Assembly (NCBI GenBank): GCA_030691545.1 | Contig: JAUYEE010000314.1 | Location: forward strand, 1 to 51,492 | Source: a bacterium | GTDB lineage: Bacteria; Auribacterota; JABMQX01 | Direction of reading: 5' to 3' | Length of the DNA: 51,492 nucleotides | In this document: in pieces, positions 32,288 to 41,694 of the stretch | How positions within the stretch are numbered: position 1 is the stretch's first letter | Layout of the letters: each line of letters begins with the position of its first letter | Program-made: the position numbers and the translations under genes | Notes under the pieces: model-generated | Database searches by the model: none | Seen by the model: only the letters and a program-made list of their open reading frames with translations | Told to the model about the DNA's origin: nothing

Positions 32288-32599
32288 CGCTCTTCTCCTT
32301 GGTGGAAGGATAGTACCGTTGCGCCTTTGCCCGAAAAGCCCGATGGCTGCTTGATCCCGCAGACGAACTTCCGAGCCTTGTTGCCATCAACGTCGCCGGG
32401 GCAAATGCTATCATTGCCGTCCAGGGAGGTCAACGGCTTGGCCGACAGAACCCTCCCCGCAGCTTACAAAAGACGGTGCTTGCATTACGCGGGGGCTGAT
32501 GGTATCCTTGTGCCCGCTGCCGGAAGGAATTGTAGTCCCGTGCAGTCATGGGAGTTGGTGTACCAAAACCGAAACTCACTCGAAAGGAGAAATGAGAGG
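32288..32599. other. 312-bp divergent intergenic region
   Basis: GH5 reads left and the lipoprotein reads right from this stretch. Mixed-frame extensions upstream of the lipoprotein lack ribosome sites. No clear promoter was recognised. Confidence 0.45.
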
Positions 32600-33121
32600 A
32601 TGAAGCGTTCGTGGTGGAGCATAGCTCTTGTCGCAGGATGTCTCTTGTGCCTGGCACTTATGTCAGGCTGTGGTGGGGGCGCCGGCAGCACGCCGGAAAA
32701 GACCGTCAAAAACTTCTATAAAGCGACCAAGAACCAGGACTTGGATGCCATGCTCAAGTGCATGGCCCCTGATCTCCGGGAGATGTCTGAGAAAGTGATT
32801 GAGAAGGAGGGGAAGGAAAACGCTCGGAAAGGGATGGCCGGCGCGGGCGAGCTTGAGAAATATGAGATAAAAGACGCGAAGATCACCGGCGATCGTGCGG
32901 AGGTCAAAGTTGCCGTTACCTCGGAAGGGAAAACCGAGGAAAAGACCGAGTATCTCAGCAGGATTGACGGGAGGTGGTACGTGGACGTCCCGGAAGACGT
33001 GAAGAAAATGAAAGAGGGGTTGGAGAAGATGGACGACCCCAAGATGAAGGAGATGATGAAAAAGATGCAGGAAGGTTTGAAAGAGGGGATGCCAGAGGGC
33101 GCGCCGAAGCTTCCGGAATGA
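32600..33121 (+). CDS. Small lipoprotein with NTF2-like/DUF4878-type domain
   Basis: ATG 32600 opens a lipoprotein signal: MKRSWWSIALVAGCLLCLAL then the lipobox LMSGC. The 173-residue protein has a helical STPEKTVKNFYKATKNQDLD motif that resembles the NTF2-like DUF4878 group of small secreted ligand-binding domains. A charged C-terminal tail follows, rich in KMKE repeats (KMKEGLEKM, KMKEMMKKMQEGLKEGM). It should be anchored to the outer or inner membrane by its acylated Cys. A strong terminator follows at 33182-33223. No partner is evident; it may be a secreted stress or envelope protein. Confidence 0.8.
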   Translation: MKRSWWSIALVAGCLLCLALMSGCGGGAGSTPEKTVKNFYKATKNQDLDAMLKCMAPDLREMSEKVIEKEGKENARKGMAGAGELEKYEIKDAKITGDRAEVKVAVTSEGKTEEKTEYLSRIDGRWYVDVPEDVKKMKEGLEKMDDPKMKEMMKKMQEGLKEGMPEGAPKLPE

Positions 33122-33181
33122 ACCTTCGTGCCAGGGCACTGGGCAACAATGCCCCGTTAGCGGGTTAGAAGAAATTGAAGG

Positions 33182-33223
33182 AATCCTGGGGCGGCGACGA
33201 CGATGCGCTGCCCCAGGATTTTT
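33182..33223 (+). terminator. Rho-independent terminator
   Basis: An 11-bp perfect stem (33182-33192 with 33210-33220, core TCCTGGGGC/GCCCCAGGA) with a 17-base loop is followed by a run of T. It ends the lipoprotein transcript. The opposite strand has a weaker T-rich run and could serve the convergent FG-GAP gene. Confidence 0.85.
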
Positions 33224-33281
33224 CTGCGCGCTCTCCCGGAAACCGCGGCGAGAGGATGAGCCACGTCCCTTGCTTCAGGGC

Positions 33282-34835
33282 CTACTGTGGAGAAGCGGTT
33301 TGCGCGGGGGGCGGCGAGTGTGCGTCTCCGGGTTGGAGCTCGCCCCGGCTCGCATTGATCGTGATTGTCTGGTTTGCACGAACGTTGTTGCGGGTGGCTC
33401 GTATGCCAGAGAGGAAGGTGACAGCGACATCAACCGAAGTGCACTCGCCAAGCCCGAAGTGCAGGGTCGGGTCGTCCTGGCCGAGGTAGCCATTGTTGCT
33501 GCGAGACTCTCGGAAGCCAAGCAACTTGCCGTCGAGTTGCCCTGCGGGATAAATTCGCGTTTTGGCGCCGAAGGCGCCGGCCTGCCCCTGCCGGGAAATC
33601 AATCGTACCTTCAGCCAGTTGCCGGAGTTGAGATTGTTGCGGACGAGCCAGTTTCGTGAACGTTTGCACCCGACGGCGAAGTCCGCATCCCCATCGTTGT
33701 CAATGTCGGCAAAGGCGATGCCTCGCGGGTCGTTGATTCCGCTGACAGGTATCGGCGGGCCCGGTTCAAAATTGCCTCGCCCGTCGTTCAGATCGCACAC
33801 ATCGTCCCCCGCGAAAATCAGGTCGAGGTCGCCGTCGAGGTCGAGGTCGGCAAACCCGCCCATGTAGCCGTCGGTGTCAGCAAACGTCCGTTTGAACTCG
33901 AACCTCCCATCGCCGCGGTTGAGGTACAGGTGCCCGACGTCGTCGCTGGCGAGGAGCATGTCAAGATCGCCATCTCCGTCCACGTCGGCCGCGGTGATGC
34001 CGTCGCACGCGGCGTGTTTGATTCCTATAGACGCTGGCGGGATCAGCGTGAAGCTGCCCGAGCCGTCATTGCGGAGAATGTTGACCTCGCCCGTTCGGTT
34101 GGCGGCGATGACATCCACGTCGCCATCCCCATCGTAGTCGGTGTCTGTGGCTCCTTGTCCGCAAGGAGCGGTGAACAAGTCGCCGACATTGATCGGCGTG
34201 AATGTCATGTTGCCGTTGTTGAGATAAATTTCGTTGCGCTCATCGGGCGGGTCATCGGAGCCGTAGGCGTTTGTTACGCAGAAGATGTCCAGGTCGCCAT
34301 CGCGGTCCATATCGAATGCGAGTACAGCACGGGTAGGCCATCGGCGCTCCTTGGGGATGCCAGCCGTAGAAGTCACATCGGCGAAATACCCGCGCCCATC
34401 ATTACGGAAGATATTATTGATGGCGGGATAGAGCGGACGGTCCCATGTGGCGCCGTTGACCAGGTCAAAGTCGTCATCGTTGTCCAGGTCGGCGAAGGAC
34501 GCCCCATGGGAGCCGCCGTCGTAGTCGGCGATGCCGCGCGCCACTCCCTCTTCCGCGAAGCGTCCCCCGCCCAGATTGTGGAAGAATAGTTCAGGCATGG
34601 GATCGTCGAAAATCATCGTGATGTAGAGGTCGGGGAGGGCATCGTTGTCCACGTCGGCAAACATAGCTCCGTGGCCACCGGTACGCCCCGGCTGAGTGGG
34701 CCCGGCAGTCCCCGCGGATTCGGTAATGTCGGAAAAGGAAAGGACGGCAGCCTGGGCCAAGAGGGGTTCATTTGTGACTAACACTCCGGCAAAGATGGCC
34801 GCTGTCAACCCGAGCAGGATTCTGATGGGAGTCAT
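33282..34835 (-). CDS. Secreted FG-GAP/VCBS-repeat protein with ASPIC/UnbV C-terminus
   Basis: I take ATG 34835 (MTPIRILLGLTAAIFAGVLV, a signal peptide). The ATG at 34853 overlaps the purine-rich ribosome stretch. The 517-residue protein is a beta-propeller built from repeats with calcium-loop signatures such as FADVDNDALPDLYI, ADLDNDDDFDL, DTDYDGDGDVDV, AADVDGDGDLDM and ADIDNDGDADFAV. It ends in an ASPIC/UnbV-like module (FGAKTRIYP, HFGLGECTSVDVAVTF). Such proteins are secreted and bind calcium, and are abundant in Planctomycetes-type genomes as adhesion or matrix proteins. No enzyme is indicated. Confidence 0.9.
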   Translation of the reverse strand: MTPIRILLGLTAAIFAGVLVTNEPLLAQAAVLSFSDITESAGTAGPTQPGRTGGHGAMFADVDNDALPDLYITMIFDDPMPELFFHNLGGGRFAEEGVARGIADYDGGSHGASFADLDNDDDFDLVNGATWDRPLYPAINNIFRNDGRGYFADVTSTAGIPKERRWPTRAVLAFDMDRDGDLDIFCVTNAYGSDDPPDERNEIYLNNGNMTFTPINVGDLFTAPCGQGATDTDYDGDGDVDVIAANRTGEVNILRNDGSGSFTLIPPASIGIKHAACDGITAADVDGDGDLDMLLASDDVGHLYLNRGDGRFEFKRTFADTDGYMGGFADLDLDGDLDLIFAGDDVCDLNDGRGNFEPGPPIPVSGINDPRGIAFADIDNDGDADFAVGCKRSRNWLVRNNLNSGNWLKVRLISRQGQAGAFGAKTRIYPAGQLDGKLLGFRESRSNNGYLGQDDPTLHFGLGECTSVDVAVTFLSGIRATRNNVRANQTITINASRGELQPGDAHSPPPAQTASPQ

Positions 34836-35141
34836 GTTCTTCGCCCCTTTCAATTGGGAAGATTGGTTCGCAGTTCGCAGGTTCTGCCAATGTTGACAGC
34901 CTTCAGAAAGAGGTTGCCAAAGCCAGACGCACTTTCACTGTATATCATAGACCACGGTTCGACACCACTTCTCGATTTGACGCGGTGCACGGAGGAAGAA
35001 AAAGACCGCATCATCAATGCGGATAGTGCGAGATTCATTGTGGCAAGTGATTCTGGACATAGATAGAATGGGGGGCGATAAGGTAGTCTTGTCTGGAGAC
35101 AGAACAGTAATGGATGCGCAGTTCATTCGACGGAGGACATC
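34836..35141. other. 306-bp divergent intergenic region
   Basis: The FG-GAP gene reads left and the sulfatase right. TTGACA (34894) is present but no -10 is correctly spaced. Nothing else is recognised. Confidence 0.45.
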
Positions 35142-36575
35142 ATGAAAAGGCGAGAGTTTCTGAAAAGCGTTGGACTTGGTGCGGCGTCGCTGGCGATGCG
35201 TCCAGGGGTCTTCGGAGAGGAGGCATCGAAAGGCAGGCCGAATATCCTTTTCATCATGACAGATGACCATGCCTCGCACGCGCTGAGCTGCTATGGGAGC
35301 AAAATCAACAAGACGCCAAATCTCGACCGCATCGCCCGAGAGGGAATGCGGTTCGACAATTGTTTTTGCACGAACTCGATATGCGCACCATGTCGAGCGG
35401 TGATTCTGACAGGGAAGTATGGCCATCTCAACGGAGTCATTGATAATGCGGTGCAGTTTGATGGGAGTCAGTTGACCTTCCCGAAGCTTCTCCAAAAGGC
35501 CGGTTACCAGACAGCCATCGTCGGCAAGTGGCATCTCAAGAGCGATCCGACCGGTTTCGACTACTGGAACATCTTGCCCGGTCAGGGCGTTTACCACGAC
35601 CCGGTGATGATTGAAATGGGGCAGCGGAAAAAGTACCCGGGATACGTCACGGACATCATCACCGACCATTGCCTGAGGTGGCTGAAGGAGCGCGACGGCA
35701 GCAAACCGTTCTGTTTGATGTACCACCACAAGGCTCCTCACCGAAACTGGCAGCCCGCGGAGCGCCACGCCAAACTGTACGAGGACATCGAGATCCCTTA
35801 TCCCGAAACGTTCAATGACGACTACAAGACTCGGAGTGCCGCGGCTCAGACCGAAATGACGATCGAGCGACATCTCACTCGCAGCGACCTGAAGATGGAC
35901 CCGCCGGAGGGACTGACTGGTGAGGCGTTGAAAAAGTGGAAATACCAGCGATACATGAAGGACTACCTCCGTTGCGTGGCGGCGGTGGATGAGAACGTGG
36001 GGCGAGTGCTCGATTATTTGGACGGCGCCGGGCTAAAAGAGAACACGGTGGTCATCTACACCTCCGACCAGGGATTTTACCTCGGCGACCATGGTTGGTT
36101 CGACAAGCGGTTCATGTATGAGGAATCGCTCCGGATGCCCTTGCTCGTGCGGTATCCGAAGGAGATTAAGGCTGGGTCAGTAAATAAAGATATGGTGCTG
36201 AACCTCGACTTTGCGCCGACATTCCTGGATTTCGCTGGCGTGGAAAAGCCGAAAGAAATGCAGGGGCAATCGCTCCGCCTACCGCTTCGGGGGAAGACGC
36301 CGGAGGACTGGCGGACGTCCATGTACTACCACTACTATGAGTATCCGGCAGTTCACATGGTCAAGCGGCACTACGGGGTGCGGACGCAGCGATACAAGCT
36401 GATTCACTTTTACCACGATATTGATGCTTGGGAGTTGTATGACCTGCAAAAGGATCCGCAGGAGCTGAACAATGTGTACGGCAACCCCGAGTATGCGGCC
36501 ATAACGAACGACCTGAAAACGGAGCTGAATCGCCTGCGTGAGAAGTATGGTGATACGACAAGGGCGGCAATTTGA
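35142..36575 (+). CDS. Tat-exported type I sulfatase
   Basis: The 477-residue protein starts with a twin-arginine signal ([12 protein letters not shown]). The S1 sulfatase core follows: calcium-binding Asp41-Asp42 ([10 protein letters not shown]), the formylglycine motif [11 protein letters not shown] with catalytic Cys81, GKWHL, and [15 protein letters not shown]. The motif is Cys-x-Pro-Cys-Arg, with Cys at the position where Ser, Thr or Ala is usual. It needs a formylglycine-generating enzyme, not seen in the window. Family S1 sulfatases remove sulfate esters from glycans or sulfoconjugates, consistent with the nearby glycoside hydrolases. The enolase-superfamily gene follows after 44 bases. 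Substrate is not assignable by eye. Confidence 0.94.
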   Translation: MKRREFLKSVGLGAASLAMRPGVFGEEASKGRPNILFIMTDDHASHALSCYGSKINKTPNLDRIAREGMRFDNCFCTNSICAPCRAVILTGKYGHLNGVIDNAVQFDGSQLTFPKLLQKAGYQTAIVGKWHLKSDPTGFDYWNILPGQGVYHDPVMIEMGQRKKYPGYVTDIITDHCLRWLKERDGSKPFCLMYHHKAPHRNWQPAERHAKLYEDIEIPYPETFNDDYKTRSAAAQTEMTIERHLTRSDLKMDPPEGLTGEALKKWKYQRYMKDYLRCVAAVDENVGRVLDYLDGAGLKENTVVIYTSDQGFYLGDHGWFDKRFMYEESLRMPLLVRYPKEIKAGSVNKDMVLNLDFAPTFLDFAGVEKPKEMQGQSLRLPLRGKTPEDWRTSMYYHYYEYPAVHMVKRHYGVRTQRYKLIHFYHDIDAWELYDLQKDPQELNNVYGNPEYAAITNDLKTELNRLREKYGDTTRAAI

Positions 36576-36619
36576 GATGTTTCTCTATGAAGAAGACGAC
36601 CGGAATAGGAGAACGACCA

Positions 36620-37858
36620 ATGAAAGTGGATCGTCGTGGTTTTCTCAAGACGCTCTCAATGCTGGGAGCCGCAGTGCCAGTGACGATGAAGCAGGGCAGT
36701 GGAACTGCCTCCGAAGCAGCGACCCGCCAGACCAATGCCGACGGAGAGAAGCCGACGGATCGAACGGCGGGCCCTCGAATCAAGAGCATTGAAACCTTCA
36801 CGCGCGGGCCGGTGGGCATCGTTCGCGTTTGCACCGAGGACGGAGCCGAGGGGTACGGGCAAATTGCCCCGTTCAATGCCGACATCTCCGCGACGGTGCT
36901 GCATCGCCAGATTGCCCCGAGTTTCCTCGGGAGAAATCCCGACGACCTTGATGTCCTCGTGGATCAGTGCATCGAGGCGAACTACAAGTTCCCGTGGTCG
37001 TACGTATGCCGCGCTCTGGCCGGCGTGGACACAGCGATATGGGACCTTCGGGGGAAACGTGAGGGCAAAAGCGTTTGCGAGCTTCTCGGCGGGAAGCGGC
37101 GTGCGATTCCCGCGTACGGTTCGAGCATGAGGCGAGACATCAAACCTGCTGAGGAGGCCGAGCGGCTCGTTCGCTTACGTGACGCAAAGGGATTCCGCGC
37201 CTTCAAAATTCGCATCGGCAAGGTATGCGGCCACGACCACGATGAATGGCCAGGACGCACCGAAGAACTCGTTCCCACTGTCCGAAAGGCCATAGGCAAT
37301 GACGTTTCACTCCTTGTTGACGGGAATAGTTGTTACACGCCGCGAAAAGCCATTGAGGTCGGCAAGCTGCTGGAAGACAACGCCGTGTGCCATTTCGAGG
37401 AGCCGTGTCCATACTGGGAACTGGAATGGACCGCAGAGGTCGCGGCAGCTTTGAATGTCCCGGTGGCGGGAGGGGAGCAGGACAACGACCTGGCGCAATG
37501 GCGGCGGATGATCCTCATGCATGCTGTGGATATCGTGCAGCCGGACCTCTGTTACGTGGGCGGGATCACACGCGCTCTTCGTGTTGCCGCAATGGCCGCC
37601 GAGGCGGGTTTGCCCTGCGTGCCGCATTCGGCAAATCTGTCGCTTGTGACAGTCTTCACGCTGCACATGCTCGCGGCAATCCCCAACGCGGGGCCTCACG
37701 TGGAATTCTCCATCGAGCCAACGAGTTGGACAAGCGATATGTACCAGCCGGCGCTGGAGGTGCGTGACGGCACTGTCGCAGTACCGCAGGGCCCGGGCTG
37801 GGGCGTGACAGTCAACCCCGCATGGCTGGCTGCGGCAGAACGCCAGGTAAGCGAATAG
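36620..37858 (+). CDS. Exported enolase-superfamily enzyme (mandelate racemase/muconate lactonizing type)
   Basis: ATG 36620 follows AGGAG by eight bases and gives a Tat signal (VDRRGFLKTLSMLG). The 412-residue protein has the capping domain and a TIM barrel with the catalytic base KIRIGK, metal ligands LLVDGN, HFEEP and GGEQD, and a His in VPHSAN. These are the acid-base and Mg ligands of acid-sugar dehydratases in the enolase superfamily. The KxR rather than KxK at the end of the second barrel strand is a subfamily marker that does not by itself assign the substrate. It sits right after the sulfatase, suggesting processing of a released acid sugar or lactone. Export of this family is unusual. 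Confidence 0.85.
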   Translation: MKVDRRGFLKTLSMLGAAVPVTMKQGSGTASEAATRQTNADGEKPTDRTAGPRIKSIETFTRGPVGIVRVCTEDGAEGYGQIAPFNADISATVLHRQIAPSFLGRNPDDLDVLVDQCIEANYKFPWSYVCRALAGVDTAIWDLRGKREGKSVCELLGGKRRAIPAYGSSMRRDIKPAEEAERLVRLRDAKGFRAFKIRIGKVCGHDHDEWPGRTEELVPTVRKAIGNDVSLLVDGNSCYTPRKAIEVGKLLEDNAVCHFEEPCPYWELEWTAEVAAALNVPVAGGEQDNDLAQWRRMILMHAVDIVQPDLCYVGGITRALRVAAMAAEAGLPCVPHSANLSLVTVFTLHMLAAIPNAGPHVEFSIEPTSWTSDMYQPALEVRDGTVAVPQGPGWGVTVNPAWLAAAERQVSE

Positions 37859-37869
37859 GGACAGTCACC

Positions 37870-39252
37870 TCAGACTTCGATTCGCAGCTCCGCCTTCTGG
37901 CTGAGGAGGAGTTTTTGGAGAGTCTTCACGTCGAGCTTACGGGGAGGGATTTTGTTCATCGCCGCCAGAGCGGCAGCACAGCCCGAAGCGTGACCAATCG
38001 CCATCGCCGGAGCCATCGAGCGTGCGGACTGAAAGGGCGCTTGCTCGCACGAGATGCACCGTCCGGTCACGACAAGCCCCTCGATCTTCTTCGGCACGAG
38101 CGAGCGATACGGGATGTCAAATCCTTCGTGCTCGAAGAAGAAACGCTTGCCGTGATAACTCGGCATTGGATTGGAGCTAATCGCGATCACGTCGGGGAAG
38201 CGTTTCCCCTCGATGGCGTCTTGTTCTGTGACGACATATTCCCCGAGAATCCGCCGCGTTTCGCGCACGCCGATGCCCGTCGCCGTCTGCGCGAGATAGA
38301 CCGACGCGATGCCTGGCTTCTCGCGCATGGCGCGGATTTCATCCCACAGTCTCAAGCGAGTTTCGACTTCGGCTCGCGTCAGATTCTCAACGTCGAGACC
38401 GTGGCCGCCGAAGCCCGGACCCCAGCGCATGACCTAGTCCCCAACGCGGATGCCGCCGAAATTGCCCTCGACGCTGGCGGGGAGGCCGCCGATTCGGTAC
38501 ATGAGACTCATTCCCATGCGGTCGCCCTTTTCCGCCGGGCTCATGAACGGCGCCCCGGCGCGCGCCGCAACGTCGCCGTCCCCGGTCGCGTCCACGACAA
38601 CATCCGCGGCAATGGCTTGTCTTCCTGACTTCGACTCGACAATCACGCCCGTGACGCGCGAGCCGTCGAGCATCGGAGCAACAACCCAGCTATGCAGGCG
38701 CAGTTTCACACCGTCTTTCTTTATGAGGTTAAAGGCGGCAATCTTCGCGGCTTCCGGATCAAAACCGATGCAATAGGGAAGGTCGCGGGATTTGACGTCA
38801 CGTTTCGCCTTTGGATATGGGTCGGCGTCGGCGATGCCTCCGAGACGCACAAGCTCCGCAATGTACTCTGCGGGGATTCCTTTGACGGTCTGAAGCGCTT
38901 CCGGCGGACGCTGATTTCGGAAGCCATTGTAGCAGGTCATCAACCCGGCGGTGCCATTGCCCCCGAGAAACGCGTACCGCTCGATCAGCAATGTGTTCGC
39001 CCCGCTGCGTGCCGCGGCAGCGGCGGCAATGACGCCGCTCGGTCCGCCGCCCGCGACAATTACCTCGTAGCGAGCCACGATGGGCGTGTCCAGCTTCTCC
39101 CGGTACACGTCGCCATCTGTCTTGGTTTCCTCCGAGGCTGCTCGACTCACGAAAGGCACGGCCGCTGCACCGCCGAGCGCCACGCCCAGAAACTCTCTCC
39201 GCCCCATTCCTGTCCGCGTTTTCGCTTTTGAATGCTTCGCACTTCGCGACAT
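37870..39252 (-). pseudogene. FAD-dependent oxidoreductase interrupted by one in-frame TAG
   Basis: ATG 39252 follows AGGAGA and gives a Tat signal (MGRREFLGVALGG). The reading frame has FAD-binding VIVAGGGPSGVIAAAA and LLIERYAFLGGNGTAG, the family region PYCIGFDPEAAK and ATGDGDVAA. It then stops at TAG (38434-38436) after GNFGGIRVGD. It resumes immediately in the same frame (V-MRWGPGFGGHGLDVENLT) with normal codons to 37870, including TGRCISCEQAPFQSARSM. The two halves (272 and ~187 codons) join into one protein of usual family length. One base change (for example TGG or CAG to TAG) would restore it. It converges with the enolase-superfamily gene, 11 bases apart. Confidence 0.85.
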
Positions 39253-39671
39253 GTTGTTCTCTCCTGTATCAGTTTTGACCGGTCGGCACTGCGGCTCGTT
39301 GAACATAGGGGAAGCCTATCATTGATTTCGTCCGCTGTCGTGAGACAGTTATGCAGAGCCGCCTCGTTTGAACATGCCGATGCACCGCCATCTTTCATAC
39401 GTTGTGCCTGAGAATACTATCCCACGCGCACGCGCGAAACAAGTTTTCTGCGGTGGGCATGAGCGGAGAGATGCCGCTTTATGCATCGTGCAACCATTGC
39501 GCCCCGCATCGGGGAACGGCTCGCCGAACAGAGTTCTAACGAGTCTATGTTTGTCGTTCTTGAAAATATCGCCGCTTTAATTGACAATGGGCGCTCACGT
39601 TCCGGTCGTGACTGCGGTTGTTTCTCTGAGAAAAGCCAGGCCCGAGTTGAGAACAAGGAAAGGAGATGGTC
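39253..39671. other. 419-bp divergent intergenic region
   Basis: It separates the FAD oxidoreductase (leftward) from the nucleoside hydrolase (rightward). No RNA, hairpin cluster or clear promoter was recognised; small frames lack ribosome sites. The right end holds AAAGGAG for the next gene. Confidence 0.45.
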
Positions 39672-40700
39672 GTGAGAACAACAACCTTTGGGACGGACTT
39701 GTGGGCAAGTGTGATTGGACTCGCTATCGCGCTCTTGGGTTTCTGGGTCTTCCGTTCAGATGCCAGAGCTGCCGAGGGGGAACCCGAGGCGCCGAAGAGA
39801 ATCCCCGTGATTCTTGACACGGACATCGGGGATGACATTGACGACACGTGGGCGCTGGCTCTGGCGCTGAAGTCGCCGGAATTGGATATTAAACTCGTCG
39901 TCGGCGACCAGGGGAAAACGCTGTACCGGGCGAAACTCATCGCAAAGCTCCTGGAAGCGGCTGGAAGGACGGACATCCCCGTTGGAATGGGCGTCGGGCC
40001 ACAAACCGGCGGGGGCGGTCAGTCTGCCTGGGTCGAGGGATACGATTTGAAGTCATATCCGGGGAAGGTCCACGAGGATGGCGTTCAGGCTATCATTGAC
40101 ACGATCATGAAGTCGCCGCAGCCGATTACGTTAATCGCGTACGGCCCGCTGCCGAACGTCGCAGCGGCTCTCGAGCGGGAGCCGAAGATAGCTGAAAAGG
40201 CTCGCTTCGTTGGGATGCACGGCAGCGTCAGGAAAGGCTATGGCGGCAGCGAGAAGGTGTCCGCCGAATGGAATGTCCGCGCGGATGCCAAAGCGTGCCA
40301 GAAAGCTCTCAGCGCGCCGTGGGACGTTACTATTACACCTCTGGACACGTGCGGCCTTGTTCACCTGACAGGCGAAAAGTATAAGAAAGTGCGTGACTCG
40401 AAAGACCCTCTCGCCGCGGCGGTCATCGCGAACTACCGCATCTGGTCGGAGGACAAAGAGGCGCCCGAGTCCCGAAGCAGCACGCTCTTCGACACTGTCG
40501 CCATTTACCTCGGGTTCTCCGATGAGCTCCTCAAGATCGAGAAGTTGCCCATCCGCGTCACCGATGACGGGTTCACTGTGATAGACCCAGCCGGCAAGAT
40601 GATGCGAGTCGCAACCGAGTGGAAGGACATGGGCGCCTTCGAGGACCTGCTTGTCAGGCGACTCACCGGCCCGACCGTCAAGCCGCCCGCACGGCAATGA
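39672..40700 (+). CDS. Secreted inosine/uridine-preferring nucleoside hydrolase family protein
   Basis: GTG 39672 lies 7 bases after AAAGGAG (39658-39664); an ATG at 39666 would leave only one base of spacing. An N-terminal hydrophobic segment (SVIGLAIALLGFWVF) suggests export. The core has the calcium-coordinating DTDIGDDIDD, IAYGPLPNVAAALEREP and STLFDTVAIYL of nucleoside hydrolases. These enzymes release free base from ribonucleosides; exported members in Planctomycetes-like genomes may act on other N-glycosides. It lies between convergent repeats and a divergent spacer, so it is probably monocistronic. Confidence 0.9.
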   Translation: MRTTTFGTDLWASVIGLAIALLGFWVFRSDARAAEGEPEAPKRIPVILDTDIGDDIDDTWALALALKSPELDIKLVVGDQGKTLYRAKLIAKLLEAAGRTDIPVGMGVGPQTGGGGQSAWVEGYDLKSYPGKVHEDGVQAIIDTIMKSPQPITLIAYGPLPNVAAALEREPKIAEKARFVGMHGSVRKGYGGSEKVSAEWNVRADAKACQKALSAPWDVTITPLDTCGLVHLTGEKYKKVRDSKDPLAAAVIANYRIWSEDKEAPESRSSTLFDTVAIYLGFSDELLKIEKLPIRVTDDGFTVIDPAGKMMRVATEWKDMGAFEDLLVRRLTGPTVKPPARQ

Positions 40701-40984
40701 ACGTCGAAAGTGAAGGGCGCAGCGAGGGGAATTGCCCATTTGGGATTCACGGCAGAGGGCGCAGAGAGTGAAGCGGCATGGGCATGCCTGTCTGAAGCGG
40801 GCGAGTCAGGCTGTTGCACAGGCCAACTGCTTGTTTGGGTTCAAGGCGCCGCATCGCGCATGGTAGTGGAGGCGTCCCCGCCTGCTTCTTCAGGCTCTTG
40901 CCGGCCTTCATACTGAAACGGAAGGCCAGTCCACCACGAAGAGCAGCGAGGACAGGAAGGGCCTGGACTGGCGACCATGCCCAC
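40701..40984. repeat. Repeat-rich convergent spacer with inverted GCCAGTCCA and CACGAAG fragment
   Basis: It includes a 9-bp inverted repeat GCCAGTCCA (40925-40933) and TGGACTGGC (40964-40972) flanking a degenerate CACGAAG-like segment, plus GCATGGGCATGCC and other GC-rich dyads. No gene is evident. Confidence 0.55.
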
Positions 40985-41491
40985 TCACGGGAGGGGCAGG
41001 TGGATGTAAGTCAGGAGGGCGGCCTCGCGGGTTGTGTGCGGATCGTTCAGGTATTCCTCCCACATGGGCATGTACCGAGCCCAGTCGGCCTCGCTGTTCA
41101 TTAGCCCTTTCGACAGCATGAACTCTGTTATCCGGCCGTAGGTCTTTATCAAGTCCTGGTAGGGGCCGTGATGAGTGAACCGCAGCGCCTTCCCTCCGGA
41201 AAGAGTGTCCACAAATCCAGGACCCTCTTCTGCCGGGCGAGCGGGGGGCGAAGCTATGGGCATGGCCACGATGAAATTCGTTCCTTCCGGACCATAGGAC
41301 TTGTAGATGGCTCGCGGCGGTCCCGACGGAACGAGCGAGTGACGTTCGAGGAAGCCCGCGAGCGAGTCGAAGGCCCCGCCCATGGCCTTGCTGATCGCGC
41401 TCGGGTCGGAAGTACTCTGTCCGGGCATCTGAGCGGCGAGCACCGGCGAAACCTCGACCTCTGCAAATTCCAACTCGTCGGCTATGGACAT
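40985..41491 (-). CDS. GyrI-like small-molecule-binding domain protein
   Basis: ATG 41491 follows GAGGAG; the longer frame upstream has no ribosome site. The 168-residue protein matches the GyrI-like/effector-binding domain pattern: FAEVEVSPVLAAQMPG at the start, GPPRAIYKSYGPEGTNFIV in the middle, and GKALRFTHHGPYQDLIKTYG near the C-terminus. Such domains bind hydrophobic or cationic small molecules and occur alone or attached to AraC-type regulators. No DNA-binding part is present. Its neighbour is the broken gene at 41695-42642, 203 bases away. Function remains generic. Confidence 0.75.
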   Translation of the reverse strand: MSIADELEFAEVEVSPVLAAQMPGQSTSDPSAISKAMGGAFDSLAGFLERHSLVPSGPPRAIYKSYGPEGTNFIVAMPIASPPARPAEEGPGFVDTLSGGKALRFTHHGPYQDLIKTYGRITEFMLSKGLMNSEADWARYMPMWEEYLNDPHTTREAALLTYIHLPLP

Positions 41492-41694
41492 CTTCCAACT
41501 CCTCTCTATGCGCAGGCTTCCGTTGTCTTTACATCGAACACCCCGCCACGCTAGGCCAGACCCTTCACGCCTTGACGCTGGCCCGCTTGGGCCAATACTC
41601 CTCCCGGACTCAATCCTGGGCCGCTCCGGGAAGGTTTTTTCCATCGGCGCCTGCTTCGGCGTGCGCATTCTGCTCCCCTCGACCAGCAGATCGT

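Noticed and set aside
37870..39252. Genome-wide TAG recoding (pyrrolysine or other)
   Set aside because: Encapsulin, perR, ZIP, enolase-superfamily and other intact genes end in ordinary TAG stops, so reassignment is very unlikely.
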